Assembly: GCF_028640845.1 (NCBI RefSeq)
Contig: NC_080541.1
Coordinates: 34,563,935 to 34,627,934, forward strand
Source: Ahaetulla prasina
Lineage: Eukaryota; Chordata; Lepidosauria; Squamata; Colubridae
Length of the DNA stretch: 64,000 bases
Direction: 5' to 3'
Translations under genes and position numbers: made by a program
Shown here: in pieces, positions 1 to 11,485 of the stretch
Layout: each line of letters starts with the position of its first letter
How positions within the stretch are numbered: position 1 is the stretch's first letter
The notes under the pieces: generated by a model
Told to the model about the DNA's origin: nothing
Seen by the model: only the letters and a program-made list of their open reading frames with translations
Database searches by the model: none

Positions 1-176
1 CCTGAGCAATATAAAAGCCCCCCAATTTTTAGTTGAGCTCCCAGTCATTGTCCTTCCTTTACATCTTCCTATTACTGTCAGATGACTGTCATTCAATGCC
101 TCTACTGTAAATATTGTTTCATTGTCTACACAATATGCCACAATCTCTTTTTAAAGAAGCTCTTAGATGTTTCAAA
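1..176. other. Unassigned AT-rich DNA
   Basis: No repeat or coding signal is recognised here. Its last 16 bases (161-176) are the left target-site duplication of the adjacent SINE. Confidence 0.5.
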
Positions 177-530
177 AAAGGGACACGGTGGTTCAGTGGC
201 TAAGATGCTGGGCTTGTCAATCGAAAGGTCGGCAGTTCAGCAGTTCGAATCCCTAGTGCAGCATAATGGGGTGAGCTCCTGTTACTTGTCCCAGCTTCTG
301 CCAACCTAGCAGTTTGAAAGCATGTAAAAAATACAAGTAGAAAAATAGGAAGCACCTTTGGTGGGAAGGTAACAGCGTTCCGTGTGCCTCTGGCGTTTAG
401 AAATGCCGGCCACATGACCACGAAGTTGTCTTTGGACAGTGCTGGCTCTTCGGCTTTGAAACAGAGATGAGTACCGCCCCTAGAGTCAGGAACGACTAGC
501 ACGTATGTGCGAGGGGAACCTTTACCTTTA
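177..530 (+). mobile_element. Sauria-type tRNA-derived SINE
   Basis: This is a non-coding retroposon transcribed by RNA polymerase III. The head has an A-box-like ggttcagtggctaag and a B-box-like gttcgaatccc near 242. The body carries segments typical of squamate Sauria SINEs (cctttggtgggaaggtaacag; gccggccacatgaccacg). The tail ends gaacctttaccttta, as in SINEs mobilised by Bov-B LINEs. Flanking duplications at 161-176 and 531-546 match at 15 of 16 bases, so both ends are intact. A second copy lies at 18210-18561 on the other strand. The family assignment rests on recalled sequence similarity, not an alignment. Confidence 0.9.
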
Positions 531-546
531 TCTTAGATGTCTCAAA

Positions 547-669
547 GGTGCTTTTTCAAAAGGCAACTTGACTTTCTTTGTTTTTCCTTGAAGATGTTTC
601 ACTTCTCATCCAAGAAGTTGCTTCAGTTCAGGGCAACCATGACCTGGATGACTGAGAATCTCCACAGAC
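547..669 (+). repeat. Palindromic interspersed repeat, partial copy
   Basis: Shares aggtgctttttcaaaaggca, a gaagatgtttc block and the end gactgagaatctccacagac (reverse complement of the start of the copy at 9505-9712). Related partial copies lie at 33122-33215 and 49855-49935. No open frame or target duplication is evident. Probably a non-autonomous DNA element; class unknown. Confidence 0.6.
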
Positions 670-1856
670 GTGTAGCTCTTAGATATTTCCAGTCTGATTT
701 TGTGGATTTTAACATAATTGTTTATCCAATTGACATATTATGACTTATATTCATTTGTACTTTTATTAGGTTTTTTTAAAGAAATGCATTTGTAAGTTTG
801 TATTCAGGAAGTATTTCTATTTGAAATTTACTTATGTTGGAGTATGATCATCAGAAACCATTGATGTTCCAAGATTGTTCTGGAACTCCAGAAGCTGACC
901 AAGAATATTCACAGGTTGATGCTAATCATGTGTGCGGTCTTATAGTAAACAATTTTGTTTTCATTTATTTTCTTTTTCCATCAGTGAGAAATAACCAGTA
1001 GGTAGCCAGCAGACAAAAAAAATTCAGTGTAAGGACTGAATAATATCCTGAGCTCGTAAATCAAATGCAAAACTTCATAATAATTTTTTGATCTATTGGA
1101 AAGTGAAAGCAGGATAAAAATATGTCAAGCTAAAGGAAGTAATGTGTGTAAGGACCTATAGAATTAACAGGAATGTTTCTTTCTTAATTGATAGACCAGT
1201 GCAATGTGAAGATAAACTAATGGATGTATCCTAGCAACAGTATTTCATAACAACCTATGCCTGCATGATTATAGAGAATTTCAGCTGGGTTTGATTGACA
1301 TATAAAAGTGAGGACAAATTATTTTAGCTAATAAAAATAGCAGGGAATAAATTTGAAGTGCAGAAATTGGATATTACTTTCAAAATAAACAGTAAGTATA
1401 TTGAAAGTTGTAAATTTCATTTCTAATAACCACTCTAGTTGGAGCTTTCTAACTTTTAATATAGCTTCTAATGTCTCTCAAGTGCACCTTTCTAAATTTA
1501 AAAATGATTTGGATCTTTCTTCTTTCATTTGCAAAAAGGGTTTTCCTTGCCCTTGTACAGTCCTTACCCTTCTAGCATTCAAAAGATATCATCTGTGGAG
1601 ATGCTTCAGAAAAAAGGGGAAGGAAGTTGGGACATTTATTTATTTTATTCAGCATGTTTATATAGCTATGCATCTCACAAAAACTGACTTTAGGTGGCTT
1701 GCCAGCAGAATAACAATTAAGAGTCATATCACACTATAGAAACCATCAAACAGAAATAGCTACAAAAATAAAAAACATTAATGAATTTAAAGCATAAAAG
1801 AATACTAAGACAAGCAGGAGAACAACCATTACAGGTAGTGATTTACCTTCAGAAGC
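670..1856. other. No recognised feature
   Basis: AT-rich DNA. A 112-codon open stretch at 1401-1739 resembles no family I know and is probably chance. Confidence 0.5.
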
Positions 1857-2103
1857 TTGATAACCGACTCACATTTATGACCGTTGCAATGTCCCAGAGT
1901 CATGTGATTCCCTTTTGCCACCTTCTGGCAAGTGAAGCTAATAGGGAAACCGGATTCACTTAACAGCAGGATTACTAAATTAGGAACTGCAGCGATTCAC
2001 TTAATAAATGTGGCGAGAAAAGTTGTAAAATGGGGCAAACAAATTTCTCACTTGACATCATAAAGCTTGGGCTAAATTGTGATCATAAGTTGAGGACTAG
2101 CTG
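1857..2103 (+). mobile_element. TA-flanked MITE, gtagtcctcgactta family, right part
   Basis: Shares with copies at 9878-10997, 41481-41850 and 44096-44479 the blocks cacatttatgacc, tcatgtgatt, ggattcacttaac, gtaaaatggggcaaa and the end aagttgaggactagctg followed by TA. The left arm is missing. Family termini are imperfect inverted repeats and most copies abut TA, as for Tc1/mariner-type elements. No transposase is encoded. Confidence 0.65.
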
Positions 2104-2139
2104 TATTTTGCCTCGTACATCTATTTTGCCTCGTACATC
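2104..2139. repeat. 18-bp tandem duplication
   Basis: The unit tattttgcctcgtacatc occurs twice in direct succession, exactly at the right edge of the preceding MITE. Confidence 0.95.
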
Positions 2140-4894
2140 AATCTTATCAATCCATGGAATTGTCATGAGTTTAAATTCTCTTTTCCCTTCTTTGACCTTT
2201 CCCGATTAAAGGGAAATAAGTCTAAACCCAGGTCAGTTGACAATCTGGGGCAGGGCTGGACAGGTGTTTCTTGTTCTAAGAAGGAAAAGATACTTCAGAA
2301 TGCCTGGGCACACCTCAGAATTTGTCAGCAACTCCTTAAACCAAAGACATTCCCCCCCCAGGATCATGTGACAGGATTCTGATCCTTATAACCACAGAGT
2401 TCTTTCAAAGTGAAATGGCTGTATCTTTGCTTCTAAGCTACTGTTTGCCTTTCATCTTCTAAAAGGCATGGTACCCAAATCCTTGAAGGAATTCTCGTTT
2501 CAATTGCCCCTTTTTCTGTTTATGGTCTGCTTTAAACCTCCTGAATGTATCTCCTGCTATCTGATGATCAACATCAACAACAACACAGGAACAAGTGCCA
2601 CAGTGGCATGTTACCCTAAAGATATTTACCAGACACTTGCTTCTTAGTGTTAGGAGAATCACTTTTAATTAGTTATTTTAAAGACGTGTGAATTTTAATC
2701 TGCCATACTATAATTTATCTGACTTAATAATGACAGGGATGACAATGGCGATAATGATTTGCATTACGATACATGTTGTTCTTTGCTGTAGTTTGACTTG
2801 AAATCCAAATGGGATTTAAAAAATCTGCATATAAAACATTGTAAATGCAAACACATTTAAAAAAATAAATAAATACACTAACAATGTACTGACAGCCGTA
2901 CAGATTATAGTTGGTACTTTCTGATCTGCCTGATCTACAAAAGCTACTTTTAAATAAATTGCTGATAAAATCTGGAAATATGCCAGTTATCACATCAGTA
3001 ATTATGAGGAAACTGTGAGTAAGAGGAAGCAGTAATGCTTGAACGAAAAGTCCTTTTTTAGACAACTGTTTTAGACATATGACTGACTTTCTTCACACTT
3101 GTCCATCATAAGCTGAACAGGGAGGAAAATGGCTTCTGAAATCTAAAGGGAGGGGATTTTAATTTTGATTTGTCTAGTTCTCAGACAATTCAGACCATGA
3201 ACTTCTAAGCAATTTACATAGCCATAAAATAATGACATATGAATGGTGGGTGAATCCAACATGAGAAAAAAAATATATGCAAAATTCCTTGGAAATGAGT
3301 AAAATGTCAACCAACTTTCTTTAAACCTACTAACCGATTCACCCAATATCTTTTTCATTGTGTGACTTGATATTGCACACATCCACTTGTATGCAATCCT
3401 GGTGACTCATAATTTTCAGAATAACTTACATTACATTTTTGCTGTTCACTTCTTTCCTTAATGGACAGAAAAATGCTTCAATTCTGTGTTTACTAACAGC
3501 ATTAAGTGCTTTCTAACATAGAGAGAAAATGGCTGTTGGAGTACCTTTTTTGTTAGTGGTATACATGGATTATAAACTAGCAAACAGTAAACTGCATTTA
3601 TTAAATACTCATTGTCTAGGAAATGCAATATAATGTCTCATTATTTGCTGGTCAGAAAATATTCTGGAGACATAAGAAAAGCTACTGTTCAAAGGCCAAA
3701 AACAAACATAACCAGCAGAGCTCATCTTTTCTAAAAGGTCATCATACTGTATAATTTCTAAGGCAACTGTCAGTATAGGCTCAACCACTATATTAATATA
3801 TGACACATTGTTCATTATTGATAAGAAAATGTCATTATTGTCTTTGACTTAAGTAACTGAAGAACAGCAGCATCTGACATTTTTAAAAGCATAAAATATT
3901 TTATTTTATTTTTTTAAAAACTCACTTTTTTGTTACCTTGTTTAATTCCTGAAGAGAAAAATAAATAGACACTTGTGACATTTTAACAAATAAATCTCTT
4001 TATTGATATTAAAGCCAATTCTTGAATTTTCTCCAGTTTAAGGCTGTGCGGTGAAATGAAGACAGATCTGTGTTCAGCATCTCCCATTAAGAGGAACAAA
4101 CCAAACCCAATTAAATCAAAGATAGTGCTACACTGCACAAGAAGAAGAAAAATAATGATAAATTTTCAACTGTAATATTTCTAATGATCATTTAAGAAGC
4201 ATCTAAATGAGGTTGCATTCTGATAATCATATTTAGAGTAAATATACAGTAAACAGAGTTGGCTAGGATCTATTGAAATCATGCTGAATTCAACACTTAT
4301 TTTATAAAATTAGCTCCAACCTGCTGATTTTTTAAAAACAGTATATTTGTCCATACTTCGTGAATTATAGCTATAGAATTATAACACAAAGCCAATTATG
4401 AATCAGGCATCTATAAATGTTCATCCTCAAATATCTCTGAAAGTCTCAGAGTATTAAATACCCTGATTTATTGGCATAAAGCTGAGCAAATCTTCTGGGA
4501 AATGAAAAAAAAAAAGAGTGATCCATGTTCATATATGAGGAAACAGGCAAATACAGCTCTTAAAGCAACAGTACAAACCAGGAAAAAGATATCTCCAAGA
4601 AAAGTGTTTGATACCTGCTCCCAAAAAATTGAAAAATGTTTTTTCGAAGGAAAAAAAACTGTTTACTTTTTTCTTTTTCTCTTGCATTTCTCTCTCACTT
4701 TATTTCCTTTTTTTATTTCTTACTCTTTTGTATTCGATATTAGTTTGTATAAGTTTTTATCTGTGCACATATGAAATGCCTCTTTGAAAGGATTTGCACA
4801 GTTCTGTTCAACAGCCTTCCTACCTGCCTCCCCATATCAGCAATGTTTCATTATCAGTGTAGAAAGCACTTTCAAAACAGTCCTATATCTGGCA
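2140..4894. other. No recognised feature
   Basis: AT-rich intergenic or intronic DNA with short homopolymers, including a C run near 2350. No repeat family, exon or RNA gene is recognised. Confidence 0.45.
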
Positions 4895-5390
4895 GCAAGG
4901 GCTTTGGGACAGCGTTTGATAGCTGTCCGGGACTAGCCTTATCCTGGCTAATCTATGTCAAGACCAGCCTTATTCTGGACCTCTCCCCCTGCACTCCCTT
5001 TTTGTTGGGAGTGGGGTGTTTTCAATGGGGGGAGTAGACTGGCAGCGGCGTCTTTCTAACATCCTGCATGAGGATTTCATGAGAGAGCGTCCATCTTGTC
5101 CTTATCATCTGTGGGCTCCACGTTATCGGCCCCTAAAATGACTGTTATATCATCATCCGTGGTTAGGGATGAACTCATTTTTGTGCCAAGTTTGCCCAAC
5201 ACGAGATATGAGATATTCTTCGTTGGAACTCCGTCGCCTGCGAGGTTCCTCCGCCTCGCAGAAATGGCCCTCTACGTTATCGGGAGCCTATCTCAATGAC
5301 GGGTTTTGGGACCCAGAGAGATGGCATGCATCAAGAAAGAATCTTTGGGGATTTTTAGATAAAAGATTTTTAAGGGGAGGGAGGGTAAAG

Positions 5391-6693
5391 ATGGGTAATG
5401 GGGGAAACCCTTTGGGGAGGGAGCCAGTCCTTGCGAGTGCTCGTGGTGATATTTTATTAGGTTTGGAGGTGAAGGGGGAGGCTCGTTATTTTATTCTAGA
5501 GGGATGTTCCATGAGCACAGTAAGTGGGAGGGGCAGATATGGCGGAAGTGGGGAGCCGTATCATGTTCAGGGGGTGCGCACTCGCTGTTTAAGAGCGATT
5601 GCGCGCTCCGGCCCCTCAGACTTTTCCCGTTCCCTGAGTGGTCAGCATCCCCAGGGCTTGGACCTTCGGCTGATGTTATGCAATGCAAGGTCCGTAGTGA
5701 ACAAAGCCCCCCTGATTCATGATCTTATATGGGGGGGGAGCTGCGGACCTTATGGGCATTTCGGAGACTTGGTTGGGCATCGAAGGGGGGGTTCCCCTTG
5801 TTGATATGTGCCCACTGGGTTTCTGAGCATTTCATCAGCCGAGGGCCCAAGGTAGGGGTGAGGGGGTGGCGGTTGTTATTAAGGAGAGTCTAGAGCCAAG
5901 GGAGGCCACTGTACCTCAGATAGCTGGGTATGAATCCCTTTACGTGAAGTGGGGGCGTAGGATGCAGGTGGGCTTGTTGATTACGTACCTGGCTCCTTGC
6001 TGCATGTCAACAGCCCTACCTGAGCTGCTTGAAGTGATAGCCGGGATGGCAGCTGATACCCCTAGGCTTATGGTCATGGGGGATTTCAACTTGCCATCGG
6101 CCAGTGTAGCATCAATGGCAGCCCGGGAGTTCATGGCCTCCATGACGGCCATGGACCTGACCCAATTAGTTGACGGCCCCACCCACGTTGGGGGAAGCAC
6201 ACTGGATCTGATTTTTGTCTCTGGACAGTGGCTGAATGATCTGGAATTAGGAGAATTAGTCATCGAACCTTTGTCATGGTCAGATCATTCTCTCCTTCGC
6301 CGCAGGGAGACGGGACCAATGCGTGGGTTCCTGACGGAGCTTGGGCCGCTCCCTGGTGATCTGGCCCACAGCTCGGCCGAGGAGCTCGTCGCGACCTGGG
6401 AACGGGCCGTGGCGGGTGCTTTGGACCGTGTCGTGCCTTTGTGGCTTCTGACCCGGCGTAAGTCTCAACCAGCTCCCTGGTTCTCCGAGGAGCTGAGGGA
6501 GATGGAACGCCAGAAAAGACGCCTAGAGAGTGTCTGGAGGTCCAGCCGTTCGGAAGCTGACCAAACACTAGTTAGGTCCTATATTCAGACCTACCTAGTG
6601 GCATTGAGGGAGGCCAACCGTGTTTACGTTTCCACTCTCATTGATCCTGAGGACATGGACAGGTTGCTGGGACGACTGAATGCCACCACATGT
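5391..6693 (+). pseudogene. L2 endonuclease region (APE-type), frameshifted
   Basis: Encoded the apurinic-type endonuclease that nicks target DNA for target-primed reverse transcription. The start, LMLCNARSVVNK near 5670, is in one frame. The rest runs from 5866 in another frame, so at least one indel lies in the G-rich stretch 5725-5865. Visible motifs are GDFNLP near 6079 and SDHSLL near 6280, corresponding to the catalytic Asp/Asn and Asp-His positions of the family. After the endonuclease, the linker passes abruptly from VYVSTLI to DPEDMDRLLGRL near 6640, which suggests loss of a few hundred bases. A TGA at 6694-6696 then stops the frame. The start at 5391 is only the first plausible ATG upstream. 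Confidence 0.75.
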
Positions 6694-6696
6694 TGA

Positions 6697-7686
6697 TTGG
6701 ACCCGTGTCCCTCCTGGTTGGTGCTGGCCACTCAGGAGGTTACACGAGGCTGGCTCCAGGGAATTGTTAACACTTCCTTGAGGGAGGGTGTTGTTCCCAC
6801 CGCCTTGAAAGAGGCGGTGGTGAGGCCCCTCCTCAAGAAGCCCTCCCTGGACCCAGCTGTTTTGGGAAACTATCGTCCAGTCTCCAACCTTCGCTTTGTG
6901 GCGAAGGTTGTTGAGAGTGTGGTTGCATATCAGTTACCCCAGTACCTGGATGAATCTGTCTATCTAGACCCGTTCCAGTCCGGTTTTCGGCCCGGGTACA
7001 GCACGGAGATGGCTTTGGTCACGTTGGTGGATGATCGCTGGAGGGCTTGGGACAGGGGTTATTCCTCTGCCCTGATCCTCTTAGATCTCTCAGCGGCTTT
7101 TGATACCATCGACCATGGTATCCTGCTGCGACGGTTGGAGGGTCTGGGAGTGGGGGGCACCGTTTTTCGGTGGTTCTCGTCCTATCTCTCTGACCGATCG
7201 CAGACAGTGTTGGCAGGGGGGCAGAGATCGACCGCGAGGCGCCTCATGTGTGGGGTGCCGCAGGGGTCGGTTCTCTCGCCTCTCCTGTTCAACATCTATA
7301 TGAAGCCGCTGGGTGAGGTCATCAGTGGTTTTGGGGTGAGATACCAACTGTACGCTGATGACACTCAGCTGTACATTTCCACCCCGGACCACCCCAATGA
7401 AGCTGTTGAAGTGTTGTCTCGGTGTCTGGAGGATGTGCGGGTCTGGATGGGGAGAAACAGGCTCAAACTCAACCCCTCCAAGACTGAGTGGGTGTGGATG
7501 CTGGCATCCTGGTACAGTCAGCTGCAACCGCGGCTGACTGTTGGGGGCGAGTCATTGGCCCCAATGGAGAGGGTGCGCAATCTAGGCGTTCTCCTGGATG
7601 GGTGGTTGTCCTTTGAAGAACAGCTGGCGTCTCCAGGAGGGCTTTTCACCAGGTGCACCTGGTTCGCCAGTTGCGCCCCTTTCTAG
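6697..7686 (+). pseudogene. L2 reverse transcriptase domain
   Basis: Continues in the same frame as the endonuclease after the TGA. Copies element RNA into DNA at the nicked target. Visible RT motifs, in order: NYRPVSNL (6871), the first catalytic Asp in [13 protein letters not shown] (from about 7078), [14 protein letters not shown] (7252) and YADDTQLY with both catalytic Asp residues (7351-7374). The domain is open for 330 codons and keeps its active site. The frame is lost near 7630-7686, before the C-terminal region, which resumes in another frame. Confidence 0.85.
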
Positions 7687-7699
7687 ACTGGGATTCCCT

Positions 7700-8198
7700 G
7701 TGCACAGTCACTCATGCCCTCGTCACGTCTCGCCTGGACTACTGCAATGCTCTCTAGATGGGGCTTCCCTTGAAGGGCACCCAGAGGCTCCAGTTGGTCC
7801 AGAATGCAGCTGCGCGGGTGATAGAGGGAGCCCCTTGTGGCTCCCATATAACACCTATCCTGCGAAAGCTGCACTGGCTGCCTGTGGTCTTCCGGATGCA
7901 CTTCAAGGTGTTGATTATCACCTTTAAAGTGCTCCATGGCTTAGGACCGGGATACTTACAGGACCGCCTTCTGCTACCATTTGCCTCCCATCGACCAGTG
8001 CGCTCCCATAGAGAGGGTCTCCTCAGGGTGCCGTCAGCCAAACAATGTCAGCTGGTGATCCCCAGGGGGAGAGCCTTCTTAGTGGGAGCACCTACCCTCT
8101 GGAACGAGCTTCCTCCAGGACTTCGTCAACTTCCCGACCTCCGGACCTTTCGCCGCGAGCTGAAGACGTATTTATTCTTCCATGCAGGACTGGCATAA
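7700..8198 (+). pseudogene. L2 ORF2 C-terminal region
   Basis: The conserved L2 C-terminus ([54 protein letters not shown]) lies in a different frame from the RT. A TAG near 7755 sits where the fragment at 10168 has a sense codon (ctctacatgggg), so it is a point nonsense mutation in this copy. The region ends at a TAA at 8196-8198. The role of this domain is not settled. Confidence 0.8.
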
Positions 8199-8382
8199 AA
8201 AATGGGTTTTTTAACAGGATTTTAAATGGGGTTTTATTTTATGTATTCTAATTTTAAATTATTGCCTAGATTGAATAAGTTTTTTACTTTTGGTTTTATT
8301 GTATTGTATGTTATTGTGATTTTATCTGGCTGTTAAGTGCCCTGAGTCCTTCGGGAGAAGGGCGGTATAAAAATTAAATTAA

Positions 8383-8383
<1 letters not shown>

Positions 8384-8475
<92 letters not shown>
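8384..8475. repeat. (ATT)n microsatellite at L2 3' end
   Basis: About thirty perfect ATT units directly after the L2 tail ggcggtataaaaattaaatt. This is the expanded 3' tail repeat of the LINE. Confidence 0.97.
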
Positions 8476-9504
8476 GCTTATATGGGATGCCCCACCCTCC
8501 AAAAAAAATCAGTCTGAAATGCTCTTAAAACAAAGACCCATGATCTACCAATGTAGTACGGATGATGCTTATGGAAAGTACAAATTTGCTGGAATCACAT
8601 GCTAAAAAGTTCTACAGGAAAAATTATTCAACATCCAGATGTATACAACAGCTGCAATAAAAGCAGAACATTATATGAAACACGGCATGAAACCCTGTTT
8701 ATTAAGGAAAGTATTTAGCAAGTTGCAAGCAGCAGATATTCGGTGCCTAATTTTCAGTGTTTACAAATTCTAGTCAATGGTTCTTCAGCCTGGTTATTTT
8801 TCTACTGATATATCTGTTGGTAACCCTAATAAAGTGGTAGTTAATTACAGCATCCTATGGAGTTAGCCTCTGAATCTTTGAATGTTCTATTAAGACTGAA
8901 GTACACAATTCTTCTCCATCTGGATCCTTAGCTATATGAATCCATTATAAAATGTGATTGAATTACTTTGTTTCGTTTTATACAATGAATATGAAAATAT
9001 TTCCTTCAATATTTAATCATATTAAAATATGTAAGATTCAGTCACGATAAGCAAGGCAATTAATGCATTCTGCTTTGCTGTCACAATACCAAATGCTACA
9101 TTAATCATTCAAATGTTTTAGGAAAGGCAGAGAAGTCTTATCCTTTAATCTGAAAGTCGGAGTAAAGCGTTTCTATTTTGTGAGTTTGCACAATGCTGAA
9201 ATGGCTTTGTAACCATTAAACAGTGCGGATGAATAATACTCCAGAGCAGCTTGCAGCCCATTCTATCAGGAGATCTAAAAGTGCTTTACAGAGATAGGAA
9301 ATTAGTGAATGTAATTAGATCATTTGTATTTCTCTGTCATTGGTATATTTTGCCAAGGCAGGCACTTTTTTCCTGCTGTGTTGTCTAATATAGCTGTAAA
9401 CATTCAAAACACCATGGCATTTCTTACCATAGTTTATTACCAAAATGTAGAGAGCAGCTTGTGAAAAACCATTGATCGCATGAATACCATTCTATAATAT
9501 ATGT
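8476..9504. other. No recognised feature
   Basis: Non-coding AT-rich DNA. The stretch 9200-9420 is of more balanced composition and looks like ordinary unique sequence; I cannot say whether it is conserved. Confidence 0.4.
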
Positions 9505-9712
9505 CTATGGAGATTCTCAGTCATCCAGGTCAGGGTTGTCCCCAAGGTGCTTTTTCAAAAGGCAGATGGACTTTGTTTTTCCGTGAAGACGTTTTGCTTT
9601 TCAACCAAGGGTCAGAACTGAAGAAGCTCCTTGGATGAGAAGCGAAACATTTTCAAGGAAAAACAAAGTCCAGTTGCCTTTTGAAAAAGCACCTTTGGGA
9701 TTCTATGATAGA
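9505..9712. repeat. Palindromic interspersed repeat, fullest copy
   Basis: A foldback element. The left arm (aaggtgctttttcaaaaggc, actttgtttttccgtgaaga, 9546-9605) is the imperfect reverse complement of the right arm (gaaacattttcaaggaaaaa, ccttttgaaaaagcaccttt, 9640-9700), with a short centre at about 9610-9635. An extra left segment, gtctatggagattctcagtc, matches the inverted right end of the copy at 547. No coding capacity. Confidence 0.75.
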
Positions 9713-10167
9713 AATGGAAAATAGGCCCAATCAATTCCTCGCTTCAGAGATATATAATTTTCCTGATGTTCGCACCCCCTCGCCCAAAATCTGCTTTACT
9801 CAGTTGGAATGCAGAATGTCTCAATTAACTTTGGAGGACTACATTGGCTGTAGAAAATGGAAGAAGCATGTGCTCCACAGATAGTCCTCAACGTATGACC
9901 ACAATTGAGCCCAGACTTTATGTTGCTAAGTGAGAAATGTGTTAATTTGCCCCATTTTGCCCCATTTTACGACTTTTCTTGACACATTTGTTAAGTGAAT
10001 CACTGCAGTTGTTAACTTAGTAATACCGTTATTAAGCGAATCTGGCTTTACCCATTGATTTTGCTTGTCAGAAGGTAACAAAAGATGGTCACACAAATGT
10101 CTTCAGGACACTGCAACCATAAATATGAAGTAGTTGTCAAGCATCTGAATGTAAAGATGATTTACAT

Positions 10168-10880
10168 CTAGATCGGGATGCCCTATGCACGGTCACTCAC
10201 GCCCTCGTGACCTCTCGTCTGGATTACTGCAATGCTCTCTACATGGGGCTCCCCTTGAAGGGCATCCGGAGGCTGCAGTTAGTTCAGAATGCAGCTGCGC
10301 GGTGATCGAGGGAGCCCCTCGTGGCACCCACGTGACACCTCTCCTGCGCAGACTGCACTGGCTGCCTGTGGCTTTCCGGGTGCGCTTCAAGGTGCTGGTA
10401 ACTATCTTTAAAGCGCTCCATGGCATTGGGCCGGGTTATCTACGGGACCGCCTGCTGCTACCAAGTACCTATCACCGACCCGTGCGCTCTCACAGAGAGG
10501 GACTCCTCAGGGTGCCGTCGGCTAGGCAATGCCGTCTGGCGACACCCAGGGGAAGGGCCTTCTCTGTGGGGGCTCCCGCCCTCTGGAACGAACTCCCCCC
10601 AGGACTTCGTCAACTTCCGGACCTCCGAACCTTCCGCCGCGAGCTTAAAACATATCTATTTGTCTGCGCAGGGCTGGATTAGGTTTTTTAAATTTTTTAA
10701 ATTTAGATTTTAAATGGGTTTTTATATATATTGTTTTAATTATCGGGCTATATTTAATAAGTTTTTAAACGGACATTTTATCTTGTATTTATATGTATTT
10801 TATCTGCCTGTGAACCGCCCTGAGTCCCTAGGGAGATAGGGCGGTATACAAATTTGAATAAACTAAACTAAACTAAACTA
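10168..10880 (+). mobile_element. 5'-truncated L2 LINE fragment
   Basis: Carries only the C-terminal part of L2 ORF2 and the 3' end, closely matching 7688-8370. The 3' stem-loop (ccgccctgagtccctaggga, then agggcgg; 10815-10844) is followed by a short aaact-type repeat. It interrupts a MITE. A clear target duplication was not found. Confidence 0.85.
10173..10682 (+). pseudogene. L2 ORF2 C-terminal fragment
   Basis: Encodes the same C-terminal block as 7700-8198 (LRRLHWLPVAFRVRFKVL, LWNELPPGLRQLPDLRTFRR). A one-base deletion near 10301 (gctgcgcggtgatcg against gctgcgcgggtgatag in the longer copy) separates the first 40 or so codons from the rest. It has the sense ctctacatgggg where the longer copy has a stop. 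Confidence 0.8.
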
Positions 10881-11071
10881 AATCATGTGATCATGGGGAT
10901 GCTGCAACGTGAAAAATCATCATAAGTGACTTTTTTTCAGTGCTGTGGTAACTCTGAACGGTCACTAAATGAACTGTTGTAAGTCGAGAACTACCTGTAT
11001 TCTCATTTTATTTCTCTGTTAAGTTGCCATGTCCACATTTCTTTGGACTGTTCAGTAGAGCCTGCCATTTA

Positions 11072-11276
11072 CCATATTTTTCGGAGTATATGACGCAGCT
11101 TTTTCCCCCAAAAAAGAGGGTGAGAATCTGGGTGTGTCTTATATTCCTAATGTAACCCCACCCAACTTCTCAAATGGAGGTTTCAGAGGCTGAAAGAAGC
11201 TTCAGAAAAGAAATCCCCAAACAGACCTTCAGAAAAGAAGCTCCCAAACAAAGCTTCAGAGGCTTTTTTTTTCAGC

Positions 11277-11307
<31 letters not shown>

Positions 11308-11483
11308 CAAGGCACAGAGCTCACAATCAAGGAACTTGTTGCTAAAATTCACCTCTGGGAACAACTGATTGGGGGTATTCCGAGAGGCCAATTCACCTGC
11401 CAATCAGCTTTTTTCTTATTTTCCTCCCCAAAAACTAAGGTGCGTCTTATACTCTGGTGCGTCTTATGCTCCGAAAAATATGA
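11072..11483. mobile_element. TIR element, ttttcggagtataagacgc family
   Basis: Ends are inverted repeats: ccatatttttcggagtatat on the left, and gtcttatgctccgaaaaata followed by tga on the right. TA lies on both sides (11070-11071, 11484-11485), pointing to a TA target duplication. The interior holds purine-rich, repetitive aagcttcagaaaag-like motifs and an (AAAAC)n run at 11277-11310. It shares its termini, but not its interior, with 58280-58811. Non-coding. Confidence 0.75.
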
Positions 11484-11485
11484 TA

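Larger units (their letters stand above)
4895..8475 (+). mobile_element. L2-clade LINE, long but defective copy
   Basis: A non-LTR retrotransposon with an endonuclease domain, a reverse transcriptase domain and a C-terminal region, followed by a 3' stem-loop near 8336-8368 (ccctgagtccttcgggagaaggg) and an ATT-repeat tail. The RT sequence ([32 protein letters not shown]) is of L2 rather than CR1 type. The left boundary is uncertain: GC-rich, LINE-like sequence begins somewhere between 4890 and 5040. Frameshifts, at least two in-frame stops and an apparent internal deletion make it non-functional. No convincing target duplication was found. Confidence 0.85.
9878..10997 (-). mobile_element. TA-flanked MITE split by an L2 fragment
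   Basis: A copy of the gtagtcctcgactta family on the minus strand. The segment 9878-10150 (start cagatagtcctcaacgtatg) and the segment 10881-10997 (end tgtaagtcgagaactacctg, followed by TA) are the two sides of one element, separated by the L2 insertion at 10168-10880. The two ends are imperfect inverted repeats. Confidence 0.75.

Noticed and set aside
177..250. tRNA gene
   Set aside because: The A- and B-box-like motifs belong to a SINE head with target duplications; no complete cloverleaf is present. The same applies to the heads at 18561, 22010, 23671, 32216 and 61990.
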